Source: JOPF136 sp963773835 (GTDB lineage Bacteria; Acidobacteriota; Terriglobia; Acidiferrales; UBA7541). From it: a stretch of DNA of 64,000 bases. The stretch lies in contig CAVZCQ010000001.1 of the NCBI GenBank assembly GCA_963773835.1, positions 806,001 through 870,000 on the forward strand, given 5' to 3'. A program made the position numbers and the translations under genes. Below the pieces are notes generated by a model. It searched no databases, was not told the origin of the DNA, and worked only from the letters and a program-made list of their open reading frames with translations. Below, in pieces: positions 8,340-17,544 of this stretch; position 1 is the first letter of the stretch, and each line of letters begins with the position of its first letter.

Positions 8340-10282
8340 GCAGGATTCGGATACTTTCGGAGGACGTGGCGAACCGCATTGCGGCGGGCGAGGTGGTGGA
8401 GCGGCCAGCGTCCGTGGTGAAAGAGCTGCTGGAAAACGCACTCGACGCTGGCGCGACGTCCGTGCGCGTGGAGGTGGAAGGCGGGGGGCGGCACCTGATC
8501 CGCGTTTCCGACGACGGCTGCGGCATGTCGCACGACGACGCGCTGCTGGCTTTCGAGAGGCACTCGACCTCGAAACTGCGCACGGCGGACGATCTGCTTT
8601 CGATCGCCACGCTGGGATTCCGCGGCGAGGCGCTGCCTTCAATCGCATCCGTTTCGCGCCTGCTGCTCGAAACGCGCACGGCAGAAGAAGAGCAGGGAAC
8701 TCGCGTGGAATTCGCGGGCGGCAAGCTGATTGGCGTGAAGCCTGCGGCGCATCCCACCGGAACAACGGTCTCCATCGGCGACCTGTTTTACTGCGTTCCG
8801 GCGCGGCGCAAATTCCTGAAATCGGATACGACGGAGCTGGGCCACATCGCGTCCGTGGTGACGCACTACGCGCTGGCACATCCCGGAAGACGCATCGAGC
8901 TGCGCACGCCCACGCAGGAAATCATCCAAGCAACGCCGGTGGAAACGCTTGCGGAGCGCGTCTATCAGGTGTTCGGCCGGCAGGCGCTCGACGAACTGAT
9001 TGAGGTGCCGGCCACCAGCGGACCCATCCGCGCGAACATCACCGAGGCACAGCTCGAGCCCGGTGAGGAACGGCTTTCGATGGCCGTGGGGGGCTACATT
9101 TCGCGTCCCGAGGTGCAGCGGCCGAACCGGAACGCCATCTACATCTTCATCAACCGGCGGCTGGTGCGCGACCGGCTGCTGCTCCACGCGCTCACGGAGG
9201 CCTACCGCAACGTGCAGCCTCCCGGCGTTTTTCCCGCGGCGTTGCTGTTCCTGGAGCTGCCGCCGCAGGAAGTAGACGTGAACGTGCACCCCTCGAAGAT
9301 CGAGGTGCGCTTCCGGCACCAGCAGTTTGTGCACGACTTTACGCGTGACGCGCTGCGCCAGGCGCTCTCCCGCGCGCGTCCGATTGCGTCGTTTCCCGCC
9401 GCCGCGGCAGCGGGAGCGGCGCCGGGCATGCCACTCGCGCCGGCGCCGGAAGGTTCCGTCCCCGTGTCGGCCGGAGTGCCCCAGCCCGCGCAGCCCTTCG
9501 GCCTGGGCGCAGCAGGCGCTGTTGCGCCGGTCCCGCCCTCCGATGACTTCGGGCTGACCAGCGCGCCCTGGCAGGCGGAAGCGCTGCGCTTCGGCTTTCC
9601 CGCAGCGCCGCAGGCGACGGGTGACGAGTTCGCCGCGCAATTCCGGTCGGCGGCGCACAAAGACGAATTCGATCCGCCGGCTTCGGCCGCAAACGGCGAC
9701 CAAATCCTCGATCTGAAACCGCTGGGCCAGGTGAGCGCGAGTTACATTGTGGCGGTGAACTCCGCGGGACTCTGGATCGTGGACCAGCACGTGGCCCATG
9801 AACGCGTGCTCTTCGAGCAGCATCTGCAAGCCCGGCGCGCGGGCCTCGTGACCGGGCAGCGGCTGCTCGTTCCGATCGTGGTGGAACTGTCGCCGCGGCA
9901 GATCGTGATCGCGGAGCAGATTGCGGAAGAGCTGGCAGCGAACGGATTTGAAGTGGCTCCGATGGGACAGCGCGAGGTTGCCATCCAGGCCGCGCCCGCG
10001 CCGGTGTCCGCTTCTGACGTCGAACGGCTGCTGCGCGAAATCCTGGACGCGGTGGAGCGCGAGAACCAGGCCATTTCTATTGAAACGTTGCAGGCGAAAA
10101 TCGCCGCGTCCACTGCATGCCACGCAGCCATCAAGGTGAACACGCCGCTCGACCCTCCGCGCATGGAATGGCTGCTCGCCGAGCTGGCGAAGACGGAATG
10201 TCCGATGAGCTGCCCGCACGGCCGGCCCGTGGTGCTGCGGTATTCGCTGCGGGAGATTGAGAAGGCGTTCAAACGAACGTAG
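8336..10282 (+). CDS. mutL: DNA mismatch repair protein MutL with endonuclease-type C-terminus
   Basis: MutL couples mismatch recognition to strand removal. The N-terminal GHKL ATPase shows IAAGEVVERPASVVKELLENA, VSDDGCGM and GFRGEAL. A Pro/Ala-rich linker spans roughly residues 345-460. The C-terminal dimerisation/endonuclease domain carries DQHVAHERVLFE (D483), the metal-binding motif normally DQHA(X)2E(X)4E, here with Val for Ala. ACHAAIK and CPHGRP (C626) complete the site. These motifs indicate a nicking MutL of the type found in bacteria lacking MutH. No mutS is present here. The gene overlaps aspS by four bases. Confidence 0.95.
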   Translation: MSRIRILSEDVANRIAAGEVVERPASVVKELLENALDAGATSVRVEVEGGGRHLIRVSDDGCGMSHDDALLAFERHSTSKLRTADDLLSIATLGFRGEALPSIASVSRLLLETRTAEEEQGTRVEFAGGKLIGVKPAAHPTGTTVSIGDLFYCVPARRKFLKSDTTELGHIASVVTHYALAHPGRRIELRTPTQEIIQATPVETLAERVYQVFGRQALDELIEVPATSGPIRANITEAQLEPGEERLSMAVGGYISRPEVQRPNRNAIYIFINRRLVRDRLLLHALTEAYRNVQPPGVFPAALLFLELPPQEVDVNVHPSKIEVRFRHQQFVHDFTRDALRQALSRARPIASFPAAAAAGAAPGMPLAPAPEGSVPVSAGVPQPAQPFGLGAAGAVAPVPPSDDFGLTSAPWQAEALRFGFPAAPQATGDEFAAQFRSAAHKDEFDPPASAANGDQILDLKPLGQVSASYIVAVNSAGLWIVDQHVAHERVLFEQHLQARRAGLVTGQRLLVPIVVELSPRQIVIAEQIAEELAANGFEVAPMGQREVAIQAAPAPVSASDVERLLREILDAVERENQAISIETLQAKIAASTACHAAIKVNTPLDPPRMEWLLAELAKTECPMSCPHGRPVVLRYSLREIEKAFKRT

Positions 10283-10340
10283 TGACTGGTTACTGGTGAA
10301 AGACAGGCGCCGCTCTCCGGATGGTTCGGATTCCCGCTTT

Positions 10341-10366
10341 CAACTGTCAACTGTTGACTGTCAACT
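10341..10366. repeat. Short internally repetitive GTCAAC/GTTGAC element
   Basis: Between mutL and cmk, overlapping copies of TCAACTGT and its near complement GTTGACTG form a small imperfect palindrome centred on GTCAACTGTTGAC. A TGACTGG/TTACTGG pair lies just upstream (10284-10297), related to the CACCAGTCACC repeats at 58.7 and 60.25 kb. It has no coding content; it is probably dispersed intergenic repeat material. Confidence 0.5.
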
Positions 10367-10425
10367 CCTCACTTTTAGCCTTCAACTTTCGAGTGTCGGC
10401 CTGTAGCATTCCACACAGCACACTG

Positions 10426-11115
10426 ATGCCAGGACTCACCATCGCCATCGACGGTCCGGTGGGGTCGGGGAAGAGCACGGTGGCGCGGCGCGTGGCCGAA
10501 CTGCTGGGCTACCTGCACCTGGACTCCGGAGCCATGTATCGCGCCGTGGCGCTGGGCGCTGCGCGCGCCGGCGTGTCGCTCGACGATGCCGCAGGTCTGG
10601 AACGGGTGGCGGACGACGCGCGCATCGAGATGGAGATGAACGGAGCGGAGCGGCGCGTGCTCCTCGATGGCGAGGACGTCACCGACACACTGCGCGGGCC
10701 GGAGATGTCGCAGCAGGCTTCGCGGGTCGCGCTGGTGCCCGGAGTGCGTCGCCTGCTCGTGACTCAACAGCAGCGGATGGGCGCCGCGGGGGGAATCGTG
10801 GTGGAGGGGCGCGACATCGGCACCGTCGTGTTTCCCCACGCGGGGTTGAAGATCTTCCTCGATGCCGACCTCGAAGTGCGCGCGCGCCGCCGCTGGCTCG
10901 AGTACGGCCAGAAGGGCACATCTGTCGAGCTCACCCCGCTGCTGGAGGAAGTGCGCGAGCGTGACCGCCGCGACCGCGACCGCGCCGCCTCTCCGCTGCG
11001 CCGCGCCTCCGATGCGGTGTACGTGGATTGCTCCGCGATGGAGGCGGAAGAGGTGGCGCGGCTCATTGCCATGCTGGCCCGCGAGCGGGAGGCCGCCGCA
11101 GGGGCGAAGAAGTAG
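10426..11115 (+). CDS. cmk: Cytidylate kinase
   Basis: A cytosolic kinase that phosphorylates CMP and dCMP with ATP. It has 229 residues from ATG 10426. The P-loop is GPVGSGKST near residues 10-18. LDSGAMYRA, EGRDIGTVVFP and RDRRDRDRAASPL are the CMP-binding and lid signatures. An upstream extension to 10321 would translate the repeat element and is rejected. No clear Shine-Dalgarno is visible at the chosen start. It is separated from mutL by 143 bases. Confidence 0.94.
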   Translation: MPGLTIAIDGPVGSGKSTVARRVAELLGYLHLDSGAMYRAVALGAARAGVSLDDAAGLERVADDARIEMEMNGAERRVLLDGEDVTDTLRGPEMSQQASRVALVPGVRRLLVTQQQRMGAAGGIVVEGRDIGTVVFPHAGLKIFLDADLEVRARRRWLEYGQKGTSVELTPLLEEVRERDRRDRDRAASPLRRASDAVYVDCSAMEAEEVARLIAMLAREREAAAGAKK

Positions 11116-11259
11116 CAGAGGGCGCGGCTGGGAGAGGGCGCAGCGTCTCGAAGCTTCGGGATGCGCCCCTACTTCCACTACTGCGGCGCCAAGATCAGTC
11201 ACCGCAACGGCACAGCCACATTGCGCGGAGAGTCGCCGGGCAGTAGGCTCTAAACCGAG

Positions 11260-11928
11260 ATGCGGCCCAGAATTCTCAAAGCAGCGTTCGTGCTGCCTTT
11301 GTTTTTCCTGATCGCCTTGCCGCTGAACGCCGCTGGATTCAAGCTGGGCATTCCCGGACCGGAAGACGCCCCACAGCTCGTCACTCCCGGCCCGGACCCG
11401 GTGATTCGCATTCCGGTAGCCCATCAGCATGCGGCCAGCGGCTGCGTCGGCTATCTTTACATTTCCCGAAAGTCCATGCGCTATGAGGTGTTGCATCCTG
11501 ACAGAGACAAGGTCCACGCGTTTGAAGAGCCCATAGCAGATCTTATTGTGGCAAAGCAGTGGACCTTTCTCGGCTCCGGCATGCCTGAGGCGGAGTTCAA
11601 ATTCCGGGACGGGCGCGTGTATCACTTTTTTCGGGTCAAGAAGAAGATGACGGAAGCCACGAACGAAAAATTCGGATGGGACGACGTGCTGCCGTGGGAA
11701 CTGCTGGTAGACGCGGCCACAAAGTTCGATACCGTGGTGGCCCAGGTGCAGACGGCCAATGCGCAGGCGGCCGCGGCAGCTGCGCCCGCCGCGCCCGCCG
11801 CTCCGCCCGTGGATGACTCGACGGCGATGGACTCGGCCGGGTTGGAAGTGCCGCCGCCCCCGCCATGGGCGCGGCCACCGGCTTCTTCGCTGGCAGCGCC
11901 TGGCTCCGCCGGCACGGGCCGGCCCTAG
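11260..11928 (+). CDS. Secreted protein of unknown function with VPPPPPW tail
   Basis: 222 residues with a clear signal peptide (MRPRILKAAFVLPLFFLIALPLNAAG). The body (about residues 30-150) contains short beta-rich segments such as GYLYISRKSMRYEVL and FKFRDGRVYHFF, loosely reminiscent of a PH-like fold; no family was recognised. After an Ala/Pro-rich spacer the protein ends in AMDSAGLEVPPPPPW plus a Pro/Ala/Gly tail. The same tail ends the next two proteins although their bodies are unrelated to this one. The DNA coding for the tail belongs to a repeated block. Confidence 0.75.
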   Translation: MRPRILKAAFVLPLFFLIALPLNAAGFKLGIPGPEDAPQLVTPGPDPVIRIPVAHQHAASGCVGYLYISRKSMRYEVLHPDRDKVHAFEEPIADLIVAKQWTFLGSGMPEAEFKFRDGRVYHFFRVKKKMTEATNEKFGWDDVLPWELLVDAATKFDTVVAQVQTANAQAAAAAAPAAPAAPPVDDSTAMDSAGLEVPPPPPWARPPASSLAAPGSAGTGRP

Positions 11929-12075
11929 AATATCGAGCGCTTGCACAGGAACCGATGTCACCAGAGCGAATACGGCTGGTTTTTCTTTCGGCGGCGCTGG
12001 CCGCGGCTGCGACGGCGGGTCTGTGTCCGCCCGCGTCCGGCCAGACCGCCAAGGAAGCGAAACAGGCCGCCGCGT
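11830..12075 (+). repeat. Junction repeat, copy A (tail-spacer-signal peptide)
   Basis: About 245 bp covering the VPPPPPW tail of one gene, the 26-bp intergenic spacer and the signal-peptide region of the next. The copy 755 bp downstream (12585-12830) is close to 88 percent identical by eye, far more similar than the genes' central parts. Confidence 0.8.
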
Positions 12076-12683
12076 CCGGCCAGCAGTCCCAAGGCGGCAA
12101 CGTACCCTTGCGCGCCATGGTGGTAATCAGCGACGCGGTGCGGGGGTACCACGCCAGCATCTTCATTTCGCGTGTGGACGTGGGCCGCCGCCTGGCGAAC
12201 GAGGCCGAGCAAATCTTCGGGCAGACCTTTTCTGCGACGAAAACAGTTGCCGCGGTACCTACGGACCCTCACGCCTTTGACGGATTTGACCTGGTGATCC
12301 TCCTGGACGTGCCGCGCTGCGAGATACATTCGGCCCTGTTCAGCAACCCGATGACTCTCAATGAAGGGTTCGTGGTGCGGAACGCCAAAGGCCAAGAAAT
12401 CATGCGCGTGCAGGAGACGGCCAACGACAACGCGAAAAATCTTCTCAATGGGGCGGACCGTCTGGGCCAGGCGGTGACCCGCCGGTTCATTCAGGAACTG
12501 CTGATGAACGCGAGCGTGCGAAACATGCTCTCGCCGCCCGCGCCTGTGGAAGTGAAACCGGTGCTGGCCGATACCTCGATCATGGATTCCTCCGGGCTGG
12601 AAGTGCCGCCGCCCCCGCCGTGGGCGCGGCCACCGGCTTCTTCGCCGGCGGCGCCTGGCTCCGCCGACACGGGCCGGCCCTAG
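11955..12683 (+). CDS. Secreted protein, tandem paralogue 1, VPPPPPW tail
   Basis: 242 residues from ATG 11955 (AGGA five bases upstream); the longer frame from 11865 overlaps the previous gene. The signal peptide is MSPERIRLVFLSAALAAAATAGLCPPASGQ. The body starts VPLRAMVVISDAVRGY and contains GRRLANEAEQIFGQTF, FDLVILLDVP, IMRVQETAND and RFIQELLMN. This alternation of strand and helix recalls small envelope lipoproteins of the YajG/LptE type, but that is only a fold guess. It ends IMDSSGLEVPPPPPW. The paralogue at 12710 shares the layout with moderate identity. No lipobox cysteine is evident. Confidence 0.75.
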   Translation: MSPERIRLVFLSAALAAAATAGLCPPASGQTAKEAKQAAASGQQSQGGNVPLRAMVVISDAVRGYHASIFISRVDVGRRLANEAEQIFGQTFSATKTVAAVPTDPHAFDGFDLVILLDVPRCEIHSALFSNPMTLNEGFVVRNAKGQEIMRVQETANDNAKNLLNGADRLGQAVTRRFIQELLMNASVRNMLSPPAPVEVKPVLADTSIMDSSGLEVPPPPPWARPPASSPAAPGSADTGRP

Positions 12684-12830
12684 AATTTCGAGTGCTTCCA
12701 AAGGAACCGATGTCACCAGGACGATTACGGCTGGTTTTTCTTTCGGCGGCGCTGGCATCGGCTGCGATGGCCGGTCTGTGTCTGCCCGCGTCCGGCCAGA
12801 CCGCCAGGGAGGCGAAACAGGCTGCCGCGT
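12585..12830 (+). repeat. Junction repeat, copy B (tail-spacer-signal peptide)
   Basis: Second copy of the 11830-12075 block at a 755-bp offset. It includes the same stop codon context (GGGCCGGCCCTAGAAT) and the same GGAACCGATGTCACCAG start region. It indicates a tandem duplication whose ends stayed similar while the central coding parts diverged. Confidence 0.8.
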
Positions 12831-13441
12831 CCGGTTCACAATCCTCAGGGGGGACGGTGCCGCTGCGCGTGGGACTGGTGATCAGTGATTCCGTGCGATC
12901 TTATAAGACCGTGGTGATGCTCACGCGCATCGAGTTCGGGAGGCGCCTGGCCGATAAGGCCGTGAAAGTCTTCAATGAAACGTTTACATCCGTGCGGCAG
13001 ATGACGGAACTTCCGGCAGACCCTCATGCTCTCGACGGACTCGATATCGTGGTCATCGTGGAGGCGCCCGAAGGCCGGACTCAGACTCCCTTATTCAGCG
13101 CGGCCATCTTTACGCTGAAGGCGAGCTTCACGGCGCGAACCGCAAGCGGCCAACTGATCCTCCAAGTTCAGGAAACGGCTACGGAGAGTTCCCGCAGCGC
13201 CGGCCAGGGTCCCGACCAGGTCGGGGAGGAAGTGGTTCGAAAATTCATCCAGGAATTGATCCTGAATCCGACCGTGCACAACATGCTGGCCCCGCCGCCT
13301 GCGGCTCCCGCCGCGGTGAAGGTTGCGCTGGAGGATACCGCGGCGATGGATTCGGCAGGGCTGGACGTGCCGCCGCCCCCGCCGTGGTCCACGCCGTCCA
13401 CACCCGCACCCGCCGCGCCAGCTTCCGCAGGCAAACCCTGA
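12710..13441 (+). CDS. Secreted protein, tandem paralogue 2, VPPPPPW tail
   Basis: 243 residues from ATG 12710 (AAGGAA five bases upstream). Signal peptide MSPGRLRLVFLSAALASAAMAGLCLPASGQ is nearly the same as in the upstream paralogue. The body VPLRVGLVISDSVRSY, FGRRLADKAVKVFNETF, LDIVVIVEAP, LILQVQETATE and VVRKFIQELILN aligns along its length with the 11955 protein. It ends AMDSAGLDVPPPPPW and then a shorter, different Pro/Ala tail. The function is not recognised. The conserved tail suggests a shared docking or sorting role, which is inference. Confidence 0.75.
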   Translation: MSPGRLRLVFLSAALASAAMAGLCLPASGQTAREAKQAAASGSQSSGGTVPLRVGLVISDSVRSYKTVVMLTRIEFGRRLADKAVKVFNETFTSVRQMTELPADPHALDGLDIVVIVEAPEGRTQTPLFSAAIFTLKASFTARTASGQLILQVQETATESSRSAGQGPDQVGEEVVRKFIQELILNPTVHNMLAPPPAAPAAVKVALEDTAAMDSAGLDVPPPPPWSTPSTPAPAAPASAGKP

Positions 13442-13506
13442 GCGAGGCTCCGCCCCTGCAATTCGAATGTTCGTGGGAAGTTCGCGGCGTTGTGCGAAGC
13501 CGGACT

Positions 13507-14766
13507 TCAGCTCGGGCTGGACATGGAGGCGAGGAATTCCGCGTTCGACTTCGTCTTGCCCAGTCGGCCGAGCAGCAGCTCCATGGCTTCCACGGGTGAC
13601 AGCGGGTTGAGCACTTTGCGCAGCACCCAGATGCGGTTCAGCTCGTCGGGTGGCAGCAGCAATTCTTCCTTGCGGGTGCCGGAGCGGTTGATGTCGATGG
13701 ACGGAAAGATGCGCTTGTCCACCAGCCGCCGGTCCAGGTTGATTTCCATGTTGCCGGTGCCTTTGAACTCTTCGAAGATCACGTCGTCCATGCGGCTGCC
13801 CGTGTCGATCAGCGCGGTAGCGATGATGGTGAGCGAGCCGCCCTCCTCGACGTTCCGCGCCGCGGCAAAAAACCGCCGGGGGCGCTGGAGCGCGTTGGCG
13901 TCGATACCGCCGGAGAGCACCTTGCCGGAGGGCGGCGTGACCGCGTTGTAGGCGCGGGCCAGGCGCGTGATCGAATCGAGCAGGATCACGACGTCGCGCT
14001 TGTGCTCCACCAGCCTCTTGGCCTTCTCAAGCACCATTTCCGCCACCTGGATGTGGCGCTGCGGCGGCTCGTCGAACGTCGAGCTGATCACTTCGCCCTT
14101 CACCGTGCGCTGCATGTCCGTAACTTCTTCCGGCCGCTCGTCAATCAGCAGCACGATCAGCGCGATTTCCGGATGGTTCGCCGTCACCGAGTTGGCCACG
14201 GATTGCAGCATCATCGTTTTGCCGGTGCGCGGAGGCGCGACGATCAGGCCGCGCTGGCCCTTGCCGATGGGACACAGCATGTCCAGCACGCGTCCCATCA
14301 GGTTTTCCTTGGTGGTTTCCAGCCGGATGCGGCCGTGGGGATAGAGCGGGGTGAGGTTGTCGAAGAAAATCTTGTTTCGCCCGACCTCCGGGTCCTCAAA
14401 GTTTACGGCCTCGACTTTGATGAGGGCGAAATAGCGCTCCCCGTCTTTGGGCGGCCGCACCTGTCCGGACACGGTGTCGCCCGTGCGCAGGTCGAACTTG
14501 CGGATCTGCGACGGCGAGACGTAGATGTCGTCCGGCCCCGGCAGGTAGTTGTACTCGGGCGCGCGCAGGAAGCCAAACCCGTCCGGAAGGCATTCGAGCA
14601 CTCCCTCGGAGAAGATCAATCCGTTCTTCTCCGTCTGCGCGCGCAGGATCTGGAAGATCAGCTCCTGTTTGCGCATGCCGCTCGCGCCGGGGATGTTGAG
14701 CTCCTTGGCGATTTTCGCCAGGTCGGTGATGTTGCGTTCTTTCAACTCAGCCAGGCTGATGCTCAT
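13507..14766 (-). CDS. rho: Transcription termination factor Rho
   Basis: A hexameric RNA-dependent ATPase that ends transcription. It has 419 residues from ATG 14766, which has AGGAAGGAA six bases upstream; upstream in-frame ATG codons at 14802 and 14967 are less well placed. The N-terminal Rho_N helices (SLAELKERNITDLAKIAKEL) and the cold-shock-like RNA-binding fold (LPDGFGFLRAPEYNYLPGPDD) are followed by Walker A APPRTGKTMML, Walker B-region LLIDERPEEVTDM, and the Q/R-loop region (TPPSGKVLSGGID). No large insertion is present. It lies downstream of lon with a 291-base gap and converges on the secreted-protein cluster. Confidence 0.97.
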   Translation of the reverse strand: MSISLAELKERNITDLAKIAKELNIPGASGMRKQELIFQILRAQTEKNGLIFSEGVLECLPDGFGFLRAPEYNYLPGPDDIYVSPSQIRKFDLRTGDTVSGQVRPPKDGERYFALIKVEAVNFEDPEVGRNKIFFDNLTPLYPHGRIRLETTKENLMGRVLDMLCPIGKGQRGLIVAPPRTGKTMMLQSVANSVTANHPEIALIVLLIDERPEEVTDMQRTVKGEVISSTFDEPPQRHIQVAEMVLEKAKRLVEHKRDVVILLDSITRLARAYNAVTPPSGKVLSGGIDANALQRPRRFFAAARNVEEGGSLTIIATALIDTGSRMDDVIFEEFKGTGNMEINLDRRLVDKRIFPSIDINRSGTRKEELLLPPDELNRIWVLRKVLNPLSPVEAMELLLGRLGKTKSNAEFLASMSSPS

Positions 14767-15057
14767 TTCCGTTCCTTCCTCTTGCAATTTCTTCTGGGTC
14801 ATACTCACTTTCTTTCTGATGGATTTGCTGCCGCCGTCCTGCGCAGTCTTCCGCGTGGGTCCGGCATTTCGCCGCCGCGCTCGCCGCGCGGTGCGCGGCT
14901 TCCGCGATGGGATTCGTTTGCCTCTCGTGAACTCTTCCGGAAAGCCTGCAGTCCGGGTGAACCGCAAGAGCCGGAGGGCTGAATATCGGGCAATTCGCTA
15001 TGGCGCGGGCCGCCCCGGAAACGCGCTCCAGGACTGGCCGGGCCGGAGGAGCCTCGT

Positions 15058-17499
15058 CTAGTTCGCGAGCTCCTTGTCGGAACTTACCGTGGAATCAAAC
15101 GCCGGAGCCACTTCCGGCACCGGAGCCGCGGCCGCGGCGGGCTTGGCGCGCTCGAGCGCCGCGGCCAGCACGTCGTCCATCGTCTCCACAAACTTGATCG
15201 TCATGGCCGACTGGATGTCCTGCGGCACCTCGGCCAGGTCCTTCTCGTTGTCCCGCGGCAGGATGACGGTAAAGATGCCCGTGCGGTGGGCGGCCAGCAG
15301 CTTTTCTTTCACTCCGCCGATGGCCAGCACCTTGCCGCGCAGCGTGATCTCCCCGGTCATGGCCACGTCGCAGCGCACCGGGACATGCGTGAGCGCGCTG
15401 GCAATCGCGGTGCCGATGGTGATACCCGCCGACGGCCCGTCCTTGGGGATGGCGCCTTCGGGCACGTGCACGTGAATATCCATGCGGCGGTAGAATTCCC
15501 GCGCCAGGCCGAACTGCGCCGCGCGCGATCTCACGTAGCTCATCGCCGCCTGCGCCGATTCCTGCATCACGTCGCCCAATTGTCCGGTGAGCGTGAGCCG
15601 GCCCTTGCCTTCCATCAGGCTCACTTCCGTGGACATCACCTGGCCGCCTACTTCCGTCCAGGCCAGCCCCACGGCCAGGCCCACTTCGCTCTTTTTCTCG
15701 GCGCCGAGGTCGCGGTATTTGATAACGCCCAGAAACTCGGGCGCGTTGTCCGCCGTCACTGTAATGTTTGCCGTGGCCTGCTTCGCCCCGCTGGTGGCCT
15801 GCTCCACCACTTTCCGCGCCACTTTGCGGGCGATGTTGGCGATCTCGCGCTCCAGGTTGCGCACGCCCGATTCCCGCGTGTAGTGCCGCACCATGTAGCG
15901 CAGGGCTTCGCGGTCGATTTTCAGGTCGTTTTCCGTCACGCCGTTCCGCTCGCGCTGCTTTTTCACCAGGTAGCGTTCGGCAATCTCAATCTTTTCGTGT
16001 TCCGTGTAGCCCGAGAGGCGCAGCACTTCCATGCGGTCCTGGAGGGGCTGCGGCACGGTGTGGAGCACGTTGGCGGTGCAGATGAACATCACCTTCGACA
16101 GGTCGTACTCGACATCCAGGTAGTGGTCCGAAAACGAGTGGTTCAGCTCCGGATCCAGGACTTCCATGAGCGCCGCGGACGGGTCCCCGCGGAAGTCCAT
16201 GGACATCTTGTCCACCTCGTCCAGCAGAAACACGGGGTTCGTCGTCCCCGCCTTCCGCATCATCTGGATGATCTGTCCCGGCAGCGCTCCGATGTACGTC
16301 CGCCGGTGCCCCCGGATTTCCGCTTCATCCCGCACGCCTCCGAGCGATACGCGGACGAATTTGCGTCCCGTGGCGCGGGCGATGGACATGCCCAGCGATG
16401 TTTTCCCAACCCCCGGCGGCCCGAGGAAGCACAGGATGGAGCCCTTGGGATTCTTGACGAGCTGGCGCACGGCCAGGAATTCCAGGATGCGCTCCTTGAT
16501 CTTTTCCAGCCCGTAGTGGTCTTGGTCCAGGGTTTTGTGCGCGCGCGCGATGTCGCGGATTTCCTTGCTCTTTTTCTTCCAGGGTACCGCGAGCAGCCAT
16601 TCCAGGTAGTTGCGCGACACGGTGGATTCGGCCGACATGGGAGGCATCTGCTCCAGCCGGCGGAGCTCCTGCGTGGCCTTTTCCCGCGCGTCTTTGGTCA
16701 TGCCCGCGGAGTCGACCTTCTTCTTCAGCTCCTCGATTTCATTCTTTTCGCCGCGGCCCAGCTCCTTCTGGATGGCTTTGATCTTTTCGTTCAGGTAGTA
16801 CTCACGCTGGGCCCGTTCCATCTGCCGCTTCACGCGGTTGTTCACGCTGCGCTCGACGTTCAGCTTGTCGATTTCGATTTCCAGCACGTCGGCCACGCGG
16901 CCGAGCCGCTCCAGCGGATCGAACATCTCCAGGAGCTCCTGCTTCTCCTCGACGGAGATTTGCAGGTTCTGCGCCACGGAATCGGACAGCCGCACGGGGT
17001 CGTCCGAGCGCACCGCGGCCATCACCGTGTCGTAATTCAGGCTCTGCGAGAGCTTGACGTACTGCTCGAACAGCTGGGTCACGCGCGTCACGGTCTGGTC
17101 CACCTGCGGCGAACTCTCCAGGCGTCCGGGCATCAGGCGGATGGAGGCGCGGAAAAATCCGTCTTCGGTGCTGATCTGGAGGACCTTGGCGCGCTCCGTG
17201 CCTTCCACCAGCACGCGGATGTTGCCGTCGGGGAGCTTCACGCTCTGCACGATGCTCGCGAGCGTCCCCACCTGGTGGATGTCCTTCGGCTTCGGCTCGT
17301 CCACCGAGGCGTCGAGCTGCGTGGCCAGGAAAATCTTCTTGTCGCCCGCCAGCGCCTCTTCCAGGGCGCGCACGGACGATTCGCGGCCGACGATGAACGG
17401 GGTCATCATCTGCGGGAAGATCACCATTTCCCGCACCGGCATCATCGGCACGCGCTTCATTTCGAGTTTGTCCTTGCTGAACATCTTGTTCGATTCCAT
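15058..17499 (-). CDS. lon: Lon, ATP-dependent protease
   Basis: An AAA+ serine-lysine protease that degrades misfolded and regulatory proteins; 813 residues, full length. The N-terminal substrate-binding domain begins with VPMMPVREMVIFPQM. The ATPase has Walker A GPPGVGKTSL and FLLDEVDKM. The protease domain has the catalytic serine in PKDGPSAGIT (about S690) and the lysine in GGVKEKLLAAHRTG (about K731). A variable acidic/Ala-rich tail follows. The start is taken as ATG 17499, though its ribosome binding site is weak. It follows clpX by 63 bases containing a palindrome. Confidence 0.97.
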   Translation of the reverse strand: MESNKMFSKDKLEMKRVPMMPVREMVIFPQMMTPFIVGRESSVRALEEALAGDKKIFLATQLDASVDEPKPKDIHQVGTLASIVQSVKLPDGNIRVLVEGTERAKVLQISTEDGFFRASIRLMPGRLESSPQVDQTVTRVTQLFEQYVKLSQSLNYDTVMAAVRSDDPVRLSDSVAQNLQISVEEKQELLEMFDPLERLGRVADVLEIEIDKLNVERSVNNRVKRQMERAQREYYLNEKIKAIQKELGRGEKNEIEELKKKVDSAGMTKDAREKATQELRRLEQMPPMSAESTVSRNYLEWLLAVPWKKKSKEIRDIARAHKTLDQDHYGLEKIKERILEFLAVRQLVKNPKGSILCFLGPPGVGKTSLGMSIARATGRKFVRVSLGGVRDEAEIRGHRRTYIGALPGQIIQMMRKAGTTNPVFLLDEVDKMSMDFRGDPSAALMEVLDPELNHSFSDHYLDVEYDLSKVMFICTANVLHTVPQPLQDRMEVLRLSGYTEHEKIEIAERYLVKKQRERNGVTENDLKIDREALRYMVRHYTRESGVRNLEREIANIARKVARKVVEQATSGAKQATANITVTADNAPEFLGVIKYRDLGAEKKSEVGLAVGLAWTEVGGQVMSTEVSLMEGKGRLTLTGQLGDVMQESAQAAMSYVRSRAAQFGLAREFYRRMDIHVHVPEGAIPKDGPSAGITIGTAIASALTHVPVRCDVAMTGEITLRGKVLAIGGVKEKLLAAHRTGIFTVILPRDNEKDLAEVPQDIQSAMTIKFVETMDDVLAAALERAKPAAAAAPVPEVAPAFDSTVSSDKELAN

Positions 17500-17544
17500 G
17501 GCATCGTAGCGGTCGGCGTCAGGCCACTTGCTCCCGGACGAAAG

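Noticed and set aside
11161..11253. 30-codon frame (MRPYFHYC...) between cmk and the first tail protein
   Set aside because: No ribosome binding site; begins inside the CTTCGGGATG repeat; too short for support.
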